This document shows, piece by piece, positions 8,031 to 16,491 of a stretch of DNA of 45,457 nucleotides. The stretch is from assembly GCA_009693115.1 (NCBI GenBank), contig SHXW01000020.1, forward strand, positions 1-45,457. Direction: 5' to 3'. Both the position numbers and the translations under genes were made by a program. The notes beneath the pieces are model-generated. The model saw only the letters and a list, made by a program, of their open reading frames with translations, made no database searches and had not been told where the DNA came from. Source of the stretch: Dehalococcoidia bacterium. Its GTDB lineage: Bacteria > Chloroflexota > Dehalococcoidia > Lucifugimonadales > Lucifugimonadaceae. Position 1 is the stretch's first letter, and the number at the start of each line of letters is the position of its first letter.

Positions 8031-8130
8031 GTGTTTGATTACCTATGGTCGCCTGTCCGAATACCTCGGCAACCATCGCGTTGAATAGAGGGGGATATGT
8101 TGGGAGGCGCCGCATGAGGCCAGTGCATGC

Positions 8131-8192
8131 CACAACCAAGACCCCCCTTCGCTCCGCTCTGGATCGGCCAGACGAATCAAGCCCTGGTTGTG
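8131..8192. repeat. 8-bp inverted repeat with 46-nt spacer
   Basis: CACAACCA (8131-8138) and TGGTTGTG (8185-8192) are exact reverse complements in the spacer between gmk and the cupin gene. The loop holds a C-rich tract and TTCGCTCCGCTC, which is also part of the repeat at 14991-15015. The arrangement suggests a small repeat element; no gene was seen in this 184-bp interval. Confidence 0.35.
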
Positions 8193-8214
8193 CCAACGGG
8201 ACTGGTGAATTTCA

Positions 8215-8913
8215 TTGAACCTCCTCAATCTGAGCAGAGACGGTGTGTTCGCTGATGATGCCGCCATTCATATGGTGGCAAGAGACGTCGCCCCGGGCCA
8301 GAGCAGCCCCATCGAGCGGCATCCAGACTCGGACGTGGCGTTGCTCTTCTTTGAGGGCCAGGGCGAAGTCCATGTTTCCGACCGCGTCCACACGTTCAAG
8401 GCCGTGCAGTTCGCGCATGCCCGTTCAGGCACGGCGTTTCGAATACAGAACACGGGCGAAATAAACCTGCGGTATTTGATCGCCGTCTGCCCGCCTGGGC
8501 GGGTTGAACACCCGCGCAGCCTCGACGCTAAGGGAGGCCCTGGTGGAGTCACCGTCCTAAAGGTTGACCAGTACGACCGCATCCCGGATTCGGGCTACGT
8601 CCGGGGAGGCATGTTTTTTCTGGAACCGGGTGGTGTCATTCCGCAACTGAGCCAGGACGAGTCAACGAAGATATTTGTCGTGCTCAAAGGGGAATGCGAA
8701 CTTACAGTGAAAGACGTGACGAAGCGCGTGGTACTTGGAGATGTGATCGTCATCCCACCGGACGCGACGCACAGGCTCCGGAACCCCGGCGCAGAGAAGC
8801 TGGCGATGTGGGTCACGGTAGCGCCTAACACATCGCCTTCGCACACGCGCTATGAGCAGCGGGTGGACGGATCGTGGAAGCGCGTAACGCCTCGGGCTGG
8901 CGAACGTCTCTAA
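8215..8913 (+). CDS. Double-cupin domain protein
   Basis: Two consecutive cupin half-barrels are visible, about residues 18-100 and 118-215. The second has FFLEPGGVIPQL, FVVLKGECELTV and GDVIVIPPDATHRLRNPG, the usual G(x)5H-type positions with a late His, so metal binding is plausible. The first half is degenerate: HPDSDVALLFFEGQGEVHV with the later ARSGTAF. Bicupins include oxalate-, quercetin- and small-acid-modifying enzymes and sugar-binding proteins; no substrate can be assigned here. The start used is TTG 8215, following a weak GGTGA, which gives a sensible N-terminus; no better ATG is present. A probable terminator hairpin follows at 8964. It precedes glycerate kinase on the same strand but appears to be separately terminated. 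Confidence 0.8.
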   Translation: MNLLNLSRDGVFADDAAIHMVARDVAPGQSSPIERHPDSDVALLFFEGQGEVHVSDRVHTFKAVQFAHARSGTAFRIQNTGEINLRYLIAVCPPGRVEHPRSLDAKGGPGGVTVLKVDQYDRIPDSGYVRGGMFFLEPGGVIPQLSQDESTKIFVVLKGECELTVKDVTKRVVLGDVIVIPPDATHRLRNPGAEKLAMWVTVAPNTSPSHTRYEQRVDGSWKRVTPRAGERL

Positions 8914-8963
8914 TGTCTGCCCGGATCACAGACTCCGGTACTAGCCAACGCCATTTCGCTCGA

Positions 8964-8984
8964 CCCCTGCCGGTGTAACAGGGG
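8964..8984 (+). terminator. Hairpin downstream of the cupin gene
   Basis: CCCCTG (8964-8969) pairs with CAGGGG (8979-8984) around a 9-nt loop, followed by ATTTCC. It sits 50 bases past the cupin stop and before the glycerate kinase promoter region. The short T stretch makes it a weak intrinsic terminator candidate. Confidence 0.4.
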
Positions 8985-9002
8985 ATTTCCGTATAGCGTG
9001 CA

Positions 9003-9017
9003 GTGGGAACTTCCCAC
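9003..9017. promoter_or_regulatory. Operator-like palindrome upstream of glycerate kinase
   Basis: GTGGGAA-C-TTCCCAC is a perfect 7-bp inverted repeat with a single central base, ending 34 bp before the glycerate kinase ATG. The compact symmetry is typical of a dimeric transcription factor site. No regulator is encoded beside it. Confidence 0.45.
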
Positions 9018-9051
9018 ACCGGCCCGTGCTACTCCTGAGATAATCCCGTCC

Positions 9052-10206
9052 ATGAAAATCGTCATCGCCCCGCAGGGGTTCAAAGGCAGCCTCACCGCTC
9101 TTGAAATCGCCCGCGCCATCGAAACCGGCATCAAGCGCGCCATGCCCGACGCCGAAACCGTCCTCGTACCCGTCGCCGACGGCGGCGATGGCACGCTGCA
9201 GGCCCTTGTTGATTCATCGGGCGGACGCATCGTTACATCAACCGTCACCGGTCCGCTTGGGAAACCTGTGCAGGCCCAGTGGGGCGCAATGGGCGACGGT
9301 GTGACCGCGGTGATCGAAATGGCACGCGCCTCGGGCCTGGCGCTCATCAAGCGAGAGGAGCGGGACCCACTCCACGCGACCACGCGTGGCACCGGCGAAC
9401 TCGTCAAGACGGCCCTCGACGCCGGATTGCGCAGGTTCATCGTCGGAATCGGTGGCTCTGCGACGAACGACGGAGGCGCCGGTCTGGCGCAGTCGCTCGG
9501 GGCGCGATTACTCGATAAGTCGGGCATGGACCTGGAGCCTGGTGGCGCGGCTTTGGCGCACCTCGACCGGATCGATGTGTCGAAAATGGATCCGAGGCTC
9601 AAGGAATCAAAGTTCACAGTCGCGTGCGACGTGAACAACCCGCTTTGCGGCGCCACGGGAGCGTCGGCAATTTTCGGCCCTCAGAAAGGCGCGACACCAG
9701 AGATGGTGAAGCAGTTGGACGCCGCTCTGGGGCACCTGGCGGATGTGATCAGACGAGACATTGGAGCGAACGTGAAGGACAGGCCCGGCGCTGGCGCGGC
9801 GGGAGGCCTCGGCGCAGGGCTGATGGCGTTCGTGGACGCTGAATTGCGTGCTGGCGTGGACATCATGCTAGAAGCCGTGGGCCTTGAAAAGCTGCTGCCG
9901 GGCACCGACCTTGTGATTACGGGCGAGGGACAGATTGACAGGTCAACCGTGTTCAATAAGGCTCCTGTCGGCGTGGCTATGCTGGCGAAGAAGCGTGGCA
10001 TCCCGGTGTTCGCGCTCGCCGGATCGCTCGGCGATGGCTATCAACAAGTGCACCAGCACGGCATAGACGCCGTCTTCAGCCTCGTGAATGGCCCCATGTC
10101 GCTGGACGATGCGATGGCCCGGACAAGTGATCTGATCTCAGCGCAGGCAGAAGAGATCGCGCGGGCCGTGCTGACCGCAACGTTGATCAAACGCCCATCG
10201 CAATAA
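9052..10206 (+). CDS. Glycerate kinase (GarK/GlxK family)
   Basis: A two-domain glycerate kinase that phosphorylates D-glycerate to 2- or 3-phosphoglycerate. Family marks are the N-terminal MKIVIAPQGFKGSLTALE, PVADGGDGTLQAL near residue 40, GIGGSATNDGGAGLAQSLG near 135, and a C-terminal DLVITGEGQID-ST block. The usual PDSFKGS is PQGFKGS here, a small departure at the start of the motif. The frame is open from 8998, but ATG 9052 gives the family N-terminus (384 aa). The operator-like palindrome at 9003-9017 lies in its upstream region. It converges on the lutABC genes; a weak 5-bp hairpin (10208-10226) follows the stop. Together with nearby hydroxyacid genes it suggests growth on glycerate, glyoxylate-derived or sugar-acid carbon. 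Confidence 0.93.
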   Translation: MKIVIAPQGFKGSLTALEIARAIETGIKRAMPDAETVLVPVADGGDGTLQALVDSSGGRIVTSTVTGPLGKPVQAQWGAMGDGVTAVIEMARASGLALIKREERDPLHATTRGTGELVKTALDAGLRRFIVGIGGSATNDGGAGLAQSLGARLLDKSGMDLEPGGAALAHLDRIDVSKMDPRLKESKFTVACDVNNPLCGATGASAIFGPQKGATPEMVKQLDAALGHLADVIRRDIGANVKDRPGAGAAGGLGAGLMAFVDAELRAGVDIMLEAVGLEKLLPGTDLVITGEGQIDRSTVFNKAPVGVAMLAKKRGIPVFALAGSLGDGYQQVHQHGIDAVFSLVNGPMSLDDAMARTSDLISAQAEEIARAVLTATLIKRPSQ

Positions 10207-10285
10207 TTGTCGTACCTCTTTCGACAGCAACTATCTAAGAGTTCCCACCCCCTTCCCCATCAGCCGCAACTGGCGTAGTGGCCTG

Positions 10286-11041
10286 TTACCCCACCAGTAC
10301 CAGATACGCCTCAAGCGGTCCGTGGATGCCCTGGACGATAGTGGCCTCGATATCGCCCGTACGACTCGGACCTGAGATCAGGTTCATCGAACTCGGTAGT
10401 TCTCCCCTGAGTAATGTTTCCCGTTCAAGGATGAATAGTTCGTCCAGCGAAGGGAGCACGCGTCCGCGCTCGATGATGGCGATGTGGCGGGGCGGAGCCA
10501 GCGAGATGAGTCGTGATAGACCGCGGCGCGGGTGGACGACGAGGGTGCCAGTCTCAGCGATGGCGTAATCACCCCCGGTAATTCCAGCCTCAACTGTGAA
10601 CGCAGCCTGTCGAAGTGCTGCACGAGCGGAACCCGTGGCATCCTCCGCGCCACCCTGGAGACGAGCCATCACCTTCAGGCTGACGCCCGCGCTGGCAAGC
10701 GTCCGGTCAACAGGCACGCGCTCGAAAATGTCCTCCGTCGAGCGCAGGGCCGTGGAGATCCCTGTGCGGCGGCATATGTCAGCTACGGCATCGGCGGCGT
10801 CTTCGTGCGTGCCAGCGCGTGTGACAACCCAGCTACCCTTGCGAGCCGTTTCAGCAAGGGCGTCCAGCAGCGGTCCTGCATCTCTGGCCATCGCATCCCG
10901 GACAAGCGCTGCCTCCCTGATGAGGTTTGCGGGAGCGACGGACAGGCCGCTTTCAGGCGAAGGAGCAACGGGTACTGGTCGCCCTTCTAGTTTGCCAAGT
11001 GCGCGCTGGATGGTTGATAGGAACGTAGCACGGTCACTCAT
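10286..11041 (-). CDS. lutC: LUD-domain protein, LutC-like
   Basis: LutC is the third component of the LutABC iron-sulphur lactate-oxidising complex. The LUD (lactate utilisation) fold is shown by GGDYAIAETGTLVV, the SLAPPRHIAII strand and the C-terminal signature SGPSRTGDIEATIVQGIHGP. The frame is open from 11260, but ATG 11041 after AGGGGAG gives the natural start MSDRATFLSTIQRALG. The start overlaps the lutB stop as ATGA (11038-11041), so the two are translationally coupled. Length is 251 aa. It is the last gene of the lutA-lutB-lutC operon. LutC-type proteins lack cofactor motifs of their own and presumably serve complex function. Confidence 0.9.
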   Translation of the reverse strand: MSDRATFLSTIQRALGKLEGRPVPVAPSPESGLSVAPANLIREAALVRDAMARDAGPLLDALAETARKGSWVVTRAGTHEDAADAVADICRRTGISTALRSTEDIFERVPVDRTLASAGVSLKVMARLQGGAEDATGSARAALRQAAFTVEAGITGGDYAIAETGTLVVHPRRGLSRLISLAPPRHIAIIERGRVLPSLDELFILERETLLRGELPSSMNLISGPSRTGDIEATIVQGIHGPLEAYLVLVG

Positions 11042-12600
11042 TGCGGAACTCCCCTGCCCATCATTCTCTTTTGCCATCTTGACTTGAATGACCGCTCCGC
11101 GGGCAATGGGAAGTCCCGGCTGACCGTCCACCCGCCGAGAAAAGGTGATCCTCGCCTTACCCACCCACGACGCGAGAACGGTTTGAGAACGATACGCCCG
11201 AGACGGGCCCCGGCGTCGAACCGACCGCGCCCTGTCATCCCGAAGCGCCAGGCCTTCCACATGAGCCGATCGGCAAGGCTCGCACTCTTTTTGCCGGGAC
11301 GCGAAACCTCCCGCTGTTTACCCGCCAGTGTGCTTACATCCTGCACGCTCTTCCTGTCATCCCGACCCTGTTTCAGCCCTCCCCCGTCGTCTCGCAATTT
11401 CGCTACGTCCCCAGGCTGTTCAGCGCCACCCTCCATCGCCTGGCGGCGTAGCTCCAGGAGCATCCGTGGCAGGTCGATCTTCACAGGACAGGCCTCGCGG
11501 CACGCTCCGCAGAGCGACGATGCGAACGGCAGTGTGTTGGCTGACTTTTTGCCTGTCATGCCGGGAGTTACTACAGCACCAATCGGCCCGGAATAAACCG
11601 ACCCATAGCTGTGCCCGCCGGCCTTGCGGTAGACCGGGCAGGCGTTCATGCACGCGCCGCACCTGATGCAATAGAGCGACTCGCGCAACGCAGCGTCCGC
11701 TAGGAGCCGGCGACGGCCGTTGTCTATGATCACCAGGTGAAATTCATCCGGCCCGTCCTCGTCTTGTGGCTTGCGCGGGCCGTTGATCATGCTTACGTAG
11801 GTCGAGATCCGCTGGCCCGTGGCGGACCTGATCAAGATGCGCAGGAAAAGGCCGAGGTCACGTACTGACGGGATGACCTTCTCCATGCCCATGCACGCTA
11901 CGTGTATGCGTGGCGCGGACGTGGCCATGCGCCCGTTGCCCTCATTCGTAACGATGACTATGCTGCCCGACTCGGCGACGGCGAAGTTAACGCCAGTCAC
12001 GCCCATGTCGGCCCGCTGGAACGCCGGGCGGAGTTGCTCGCGCGCCTGTCGCGTTAGGTCTTCAGCCCGCTCAAAACGCGTGCCGCCCGACTGCTCCGCA
12101 AGCAGGTCCGCCACCTGCTCCTTTGACTTGTGGATAGCCGGCGCAATGATGTGGTACGGCGGTTCTTTCGCCAGTTGGATGATGTATTCGCCCAAGTCTG
12201 TCTCAACAGGCTCGATGCCGACAGATTCGAGGGCGTGGTTCAGTTCCATCTCCTCGGACACCATGGATTTGCTCTTGATGACCGTGCGGACGCCGCGGGC
12301 CTTCGCCAGATCCAGCACGTAGGCGTTGGCATCTGCGACGTCTGCGGCGAAGAAGACGCGCCCGCCATTCTTTTCCACGTTGGTCGCCAGCATGTCCAGG
12401 TAGAAATCCAGATTCCCTATGACGTGCGCTTTTATCGCCCTGCCCTGCTCGCGCTGTTCCTCCCACCGGTCAGTCGCTGCGGCGGCAGTCAGGCGGTTCT
12501 TGTAGAAGCCGTTATAGACGGCTTCGAGCGCCTTCTGGAGGCGCGGGTCGGCAATCGCGCGGACAGCGGACTTTTTGAAATCGGCCGGACTGGTTTCCAT
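11038..12600 (-). CDS. lutB: Iron-sulphur LUD protein, LutB-like, with an internal insertion
   Basis: LutB passes electrons from hydroxyacid oxidation through two [4Fe-4S] clusters. The LUD domain spans about residues 70-300 (VGVNFAVAESGSIVI-type segment at 201-216). Cluster motifs are C311-C314-C317-CP(321-322) and C364-C367-CP(371-372). Between LLELRRQ (387) and the conserved SLADRLMWKAWRFG (441-454) lie about 50 residues rich in Gly, Asp, Lys and Arg that family members usually lack, which accounts for the 520-aa length against roughly 470-480. The DNA of this part contains CCTGTCATCCCGA twice, at 11231-11243 and 11353-11365, in different reading frames, so the insertion seems to derive from an intergenic repeat. 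ATG 12600 lies 4 bp after the lutA stop. Confidence 0.92.
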   Translation of the reverse strand: METSPADFKKSAVRAIADPRLQKALEAVYNGFYKNRLTAAAATDRWEEQREQGRAIKAHVIGNLDFYLDMLATNVEKNGGRVFFAADVADANAYVLDLAKARGVRTVIKSKSMVSEEMELNHALESVGIEPVETDLGEYIIQLAKEPPYHIIAPAIHKSKEQVADLLAEQSGGTRFERAEDLTRQAREQLRPAFQRADMGVTGVNFAVAESGSIVIVTNEGNGRMATSAPRIHVACMGMEKVIPSVRDLGLFLRILIRSATGQRISTYVSMINGPRKPQDEDGPDEFHLVIIDNGRRRLLADAALRESLYCIRCGACMNACPVYRKAGGHSYGSVYSGPIGAVVTPGMTGKKSANTLPFASSLCGACREACPVKIDLPRMLLELRRQAMEGGAEQPGDVAKLRDDGGGLKQGRDDRKSVQDVSTLAGKQREVSRPGKKSASLADRLMWKAWRFGMTGRGRFDAGARLGRIVLKPFSRRGWVRRGSPFLGGWTVSRDFPLPAERSFKSRWQKRMMGRGVPQ

Positions 12601-12604
12601 GTCG

Positions 12605-13465
12605 CTACGGCCTCGTTGGACCCTTTCCCTCGGGTGCCCCCTGGGCGCGACGGGGTACCAGCGAGAGTGGGTCGCTGTGTGTGGGTGTAGGTATTCGTGC
12701 TAGTGCGCGGTCAAGGAGCTGGGCCATGTGAACCACCTGCACATCAGATCGCCTCCTCCTCAGCCCCCCGGCCATGTGCATGATGCAGCCCGCATCGCCT
12801 GCGATGAGTGTCTTCGCGCCCGTGGCGGTGACATTGTCCAGTTTCTCGTTCAGCATCGCCGTCGAGACGGGTGACATCTTGACCGAAAATGTGCCCCCAA
12901 AGCCACAGCACACCTCTGCACGTTCGAGAGGCGCCAGCGCGAGTCCTTTCACCCCTGCGAGCAATGCCGCCGGCTGTCTGTCCACATTCAGTTCGCGCAG
13001 GAGATGGCAGCACTTGTGGTAGGTGGCCTTCTCATCAAGTGCACCGCCAAGATCCGCACGACCCAGCACATCCACGATGAACTCCGAAAACTCCCAGACA
13101 CGGTCTGCCGTCTGGCGGACCCGTGCAAGAGTCTCCGGCTCATCGTGAAAAAGCTCCGGGTAGAAGTTGCGCACCATCGCAGCGCATGAACCGGAAGGAG
13201 TGACGATCAAATTCTCTCCCTCGAATACATCGAGGAACCGCCGGGCGACGGGCTTCGCGTCGGACCAGAATCCTGAATTAAACGCAGGCTGGCCACAGCA
13301 CGTCTGACCTTCCGGGAAGTCCACCTCTACGCCGAGCCGCTCCAGCACCCTCACCACGCTTTCGCCGGTTTCAGGCATGAACTGGTCAACGAGGCACGTC
13401 ACAAACAGGGAGACGCGCTTGGGGAGAGCGGTTGGTTTGGGTCTCTGGGTGGCGTGCTGGCTCAT
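12605..13465 (-). CDS. lutA: CCG-domain Fe-S oxidoreductase, LutA-like
   Basis: LutA belongs to the GlcF/HdrB-like proteins with two cysteine-rich CCG domains that hold a non-cubane iron-sulphur cluster. The first, EGQTCCGQPAFNSG, is at about 52-65 and the second, AEVCCGFGGTFSVKMSPVS, at 184-201; KCCHLLREL near 152 adds further ligands. The frame is open to 13579; ATG 13465 leaves 286 aa and the family start KRVSLFVTCLVDQFMPE. The last 25 residues are Pro/Arg/Gly-rich and coded by a C-rich tract similar to the intergenic palindromes. It is first in lutABC and diverges from lhgO across a 188-bp shared upstream region. The complex may oxidise L-lactate or another 2-hydroxyacid. Confidence 0.9.
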   Translation of the reverse strand: MSQHATQRPKPTALPKRVSLFVTCLVDQFMPETGESVVRVLERLGVEVDFPEGQTCCGQPAFNSGFWSDAKPVARRFLDVFEGENLIVTPSGSCAAMVRNFYPELFHDEPETLARVRQTADRVWEFSEFIVDVLGRADLGGALDEKATYHKCCHLLRELNVDRQPAALLAGVKGLALAPLERAEVCCGFGGTFSVKMSPVSTAMLNEKLDNVTATGAKTLIAGDAGCIMHMAGGLRRRRSDVQVVHMAQLLDRALARIPTPTHSDPLSLVPRRAQGAPEGKGPTRP

Positions 13466-13653
13466 GAAGGGCAAAGTTACCAGATGCCCCGGTGAGACCT
13501 GCTCACCCGGCGGCCTGTTGCGATATCTTTGTGGCCTGTTGTGTGATGGCTGGCAGCGTCCAGAGGCTCCGGGTCTCACACTTCACTGCAATCACAGCAG
13601 TTTTCTACATGTTTGTGGGTCCATCGATCAGCCCAAATTGACGGAGACGACAA

Positions 13654-14868
13654 GTGCCTGACCAGAAATACGATGTGGCGGTTGTCGGCGCGGGCCTCCT
13701 CGGCCTTTCGACGGCGATGAGCCTCCTGAAGCGCTACCCGAAACTGAAGGTGGGCGTCATCGAGAAGGGGTCCGAACCTGCGACCGGGCAGTCTGGCCAC
13801 AACTCCGGCGTCATACATTCCGGCATCTACTACAAGCCCGGCTCATTCAAGGCCAAGTTCTGCGTCGAAGGGCGGGCCGAAATGGTCCGCTTCTGCGAGG
13901 AGAACGATGTCCCCTACGACCGCTGCGGGAAGGTCATCGTGGCGCTGCGGGAAGAGGAGCTGCCCCGCCTCCAGAGCCTGTACGAACGCGGCACGGCGAA
14001 CAAGGTACCGGGCCTCGAAATTGTGTCAGCCGAGCGTGTAAAGGAGATCGAACCGCACGTCGCCGCGATCAAGGCGTTGTGGGCGCCGAACACGGGCATC
14101 GTGAACTTCGTGAAGGTTGCCGGCGTTTACCAGCAAAAGGTCCAGTCAGCCGGCGGGACCATCCACTTCAACTCTAAGTTGAACAAGGTTGTGCGCAACG
14201 GCCAGGAGACGACACTTGAGACATCGGGCGGCGCGTTCGGTGCCCGACATGTAATCAACTGCGGCGGCCTGCATTCGGACACGGTGGCGCGGATGATGGG
14301 CGTCAAGACGGACGTGCGCATAATCCCCTTCCGCGGCGAGTACTTCTCGTTGAAAAAGGATGCGGAGCGTCTGGTCAAGGGATTGATCTATCCCGTCCCT
14401 GACCCACAGTTCCCGTTCCTGGGCGTCCACTTCACCCGCACCATGAAGGGTTTCACCGAGGCTGGCCCGAACGCCGTGATGGCGACGGCGCGTGAGGGTT
14501 ACCGCAAGCAGGACGTCAACGTTGCTGACTTCTGGGGCACACTGGCATGGCCGGGGTTCTGGCGGATGGCGCGCCAGCATTGGAAGACGGGCGTGATGGA
14601 GATGAACCGCTCGTACAGGAAGAGCGTCTTCGTGCGCGACCTGCAACGCCTGATCCCCGAGGTTACGAACGACGACCTGACGCCTGGAGGCTCAGGCGTG
14701 CGCGCTCAGGCCGTCGACCGCAAAGGGAAACTTCTGGATGACTTCAAGATTGAAGAGACTCCGAACGCGGTTCACGTCCTGAACGCACCGTCGCCGGGAG
14801 CGACAAGCTCGCTTGTCATAGGGCGTTATATCGTGGATCTGGCCGCCAGAAACTTTTCGCTGGGGTAG
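13654..14868 (+). CDS. lhgO: L-2-hydroxyglutarate oxidase
   Basis: LhgO is an FAD enzyme that oxidises L-2-hydroxyglutarate to 2-oxoglutarate and feeds electrons to a quinone pool. Evidence: a Rossmann motif VAVVGAGLLGLSTA (GxGxxG at 12-17), the family block GQSGHNSGVIHSGIYYKPGS at about 49-68, APNTGIVNF, a HVINCGGLHSD segment, and a C-terminal GATSSLVIGRYIVDLA. The start is GTG 13654 with GGAG nine bases upstream. Length is 404 aa, as in E. coli LhgO (formerly YgaF). It diverges from lutABC and converges on the 2-oxoglutarate dehydrogenase genes, whose substrate is its product. Related malate/glycerol-3-phosphate-type oxidoreductases share the fold, but the HNSGVIHSGIYY block favours LhgO. 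Confidence 0.92.
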   Translation: MPDQKYDVAVVGAGLLGLSTAMSLLKRYPKLKVGVIEKGSEPATGQSGHNSGVIHSGIYYKPGSFKAKFCVEGRAEMVRFCEENDVPYDRCGKVIVALREEELPRLQSLYERGTANKVPGLEIVSAERVKEIEPHVAAIKALWAPNTGIVNFVKVAGVYQQKVQSAGGTIHFNSKLNKVVRNGQETTLETSGGAFGARHVINCGGLHSDTVARMMGVKTDVRIIPFRGEYFSLKKDAERLVKGLIYPVPDPQFPFLGVHFTRTMKGFTEAGPNAVMATAREGYRKQDVNVADFWGTLAWPGFWRMARQHWKTGVMEMNRSYRKSVFVRDLQRLIPEVTNDDLTPGGSGVRAQAVDRKGKLLDDFKIEETPNAVHVLNAPSPGATSSLVIGRYIVDLAARNFSLG

Positions 14869-14990
14869 AGCAGCCAACGCGAAGTAGTGATGGCGAAATC
14901 AGCAGGTGCTGCACTGTCACACTGAACGGGATGCGCAGCACAAGACGAAGAAAACCGTCTCATACAACCCGGCGTTACCTCCGAGTCATA

Positions 14991-15015
14991 TCGTTCGCTC
15001 CGCTCAGGATGACAG
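14991..15015. repeat. Intergenic 'TCGCTCCGCTCAGGATGACA' repeat
   Basis: This stretch between convergent lhgO and sucB reads TTCGCTCCGCTCAGGATGAC; its complement is the GTCATCCTGAGCGGAGCGAA element widely dispersed in Chloroflexota and other bacteria. A related copy is at 44556-44598 and part of the motif occurs at 8149-8160. Confidence 0.55.
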
Positions 15016-15030
15016 CTCCATCAGGTGGCA

Positions 15031-16320
15031 CTACGCGTGCACAAGCAGGCGGCCAGGGTCCTCGAGAAGCTGTTTGACGCGGACGAGAAACCGCACCGCA
15101 TCTGCGCCTTCGACGACACGGTGGTCGTATGTGACGGCCAGGTACATGATCGGCCGTATGACTACCTGACCTCCGACGGCCACCGGTCTTTCGACGATCC
15201 GGTGCATGCCAAGGATGCCGACTTGTGGCGGGTTGAGGATCGGTGTGGACATCATCGAGCCAAAAATGCCGCCATTCGTGATCGTGAACGTGCCACCCCG
15301 CAGCTCTTCAAGTGTCAGCTTCCTCTCACGCGCCTTCCCGGCTAGTGCGAGGATGTCCTTCTCGATCTGCGCGAAGCTTTTGCGGTCTGCATCTCGCACA
15401 ATTGGCACGAGCAGGCCCTCATCCGCGGCAACGGCGATACCCATGTCGTAGTAGTGCTTGTATACAAGCTCATCGCCCTGGATTTCAGCATTCAGAACCG
15501 GGTGCGCCTCCAACCCGGCGACGGCGGCCTTGACGAAGAACGACATCAACCCCAGGTCAACGCCATGGCGTACCTTGAACTCTTCCCGGTGGCGGCGGCG
15601 CAGGTCCGCTATACCCGTCATATCCACCTCGTTGAAGGTGGTCGTCATCACGGCCTGTTGGTTTACCTCTGTGAGCCGACGGGCGATCGTCAGGCGGCGG
15701 CGGGAGAGTTTCACTCTCTCTTCACGCGCTCCGTGCGGGGCGGGGCCGCCAGAGGCTGAAGCGACAGACTGAGACCCGTCATGGGCCGCTGACACAGGCT
15801 TCCCAGCGATCGGAGAAAGAGGAACCGACGACGCGTCAGGCAGAGCTTGCGACGCCTGATGTGCATCGACATCCTCTCTGGTCACTCGTCCTCCGGGGCC
15901 GGTGCCGTGAACCTTCGAGATGTCAAGGCCTGCGCTCTCGGCGATTCGCCTGGCAACGGGGGTGGCGTCAACTGTTGCCGCGGGTGGTAGATGTGCAGGC
16001 CGGACATCAGGGGCTGGCTTTGGGGCGGCGGGAACGGGCTGTGAGGCGTGCGCCGACTGTGCAGGCACTAGCAAGGCGCCTGTGCCCTCACCGATCACAG
16101 CGAGTACATCGCCGGGGCGCACGATCTCGCCGGTCTTGCGGACAAGTTTGTCGATCTTCCCTGATTGACCGGCTGTTACCTCAACATTGACTTTGTCGGT
16201 CTCCAGTTCAAGTACAGCATCGCCTGCGGCGACAACGTCGCCCTCTTTTTTGAACCACTGGCCTACGGTCGCTTCAAAGACCGATTCGGCCATATGGGGA
16301 ACTTTGATCTCAAACACCAT
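15031..16320 (-). CDS. sucB: 2-oxoglutarate dehydrogenase E2 (dihydrolipoamide succinyltransferase)
   Basis: The E2 core transfers the succinyl group from lipoamide to CoA. Domains in order: one lipoyl domain (1-78) with the lipoylated Lys K43 in ETDKVNVEV; a Pro/Ala-rich linker; an E3/E1-binding domain (about 115-150, [19 protein letters not shown]); and a catalytic domain (about 195-429) starting [19 protein letters not shown] and ending with [12 protein letters not shown], where H400 is catalytic. The usual HR-x2-DG Asp is Glu404 here, a conservative change found in some E2 proteins. 429 aa is normal. ATG 16320 is the first codon of the family N-terminus. It follows sucA in the same orientation, with 171 bp between; no dihydrolipoamide dehydrogenase (E3) gene is in the window. 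Confidence 0.94.
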   Translation of the reverse strand: MVFEIKVPHMAESVFEATVGQWFKKEGDVVAAGDAVLELETDKVNVEVTAGQSGKIDKLVRKTGEIVRPGDVLAVIGEGTGALLVPAQSAHASQPVPAAPKPAPDVRPAHLPPAATVDATPVARRIAESAGLDISKVHGTGPGGRVTREDVDAHQASQALPDASSVPLSPIAGKPVSAAHDGSQSVASASGGPAPHGAREERVKLSRRRLTIARRLTEVNQQAVMTTTFNEVDMTGIADLRRRHREEFKVRHGVDLGLMSFFVKAAVAGLEAHPVLNAEIQGDELVYKHYYDMGIAVAADEGLLVPIVRDADRKSFAQIEKDILALAGKARERKLTLEELRGGTFTITNGGIFGSMMSTPILNPPQVGILGMHRIVERPVAVGGQVVIRPIMYLAVTYDHRVVEGADAVRFLVRVKQLLEDPGRLLVHA

Positions 16321-16355
16321 TGATGACCCCGGAGAGCGTGACCTCTCACCTTAGA

Positions 16356-16377
16356 CCCTATCCTGCAACGGGAGAGG
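16356..16377. repeat. CCTGCAACGGGAGAGG repeat copy
   Basis: A degenerate CCCTATCCTGCAACGGGAG palindrome in the sucA-sucB spacer. It resembles 5981-6000 and the 4680 element, supporting a dispersed family. Confidence 0.45.
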
Positions 16378-16445
16378 CGATCGTACGGCGCCTCATTTCC
16401 TTCAGAACCATCTCTACATTAGCGGACGTTTCTGCTCCCCCATTA

Positions 16446-16461
16446 TCCCGGTTGGCCGGGA
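16446..16461 (-). terminator. Hairpin between sucA and sucB
   Basis: TCCCGG-TTGG-CCGGGA forms a perfect 6-bp stem with a 4-nt loop, about 31 bases after the sucA stop on the minus strand. It is followed there by TAATGGGG, so it is not a classic terminator. It could attenuate or process the sucA-sucB transcript. Confidence 0.35.
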
Positions 16462-16491
16462 ATGGAAGAAATATAAAAGTAACAGCAAGGG

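Noticed and set aside
13466-13653. Specific operator between lutA and lhgO
   Set aside because: No strong inverted repeat could be defined in the 188-bp spacer by eye.
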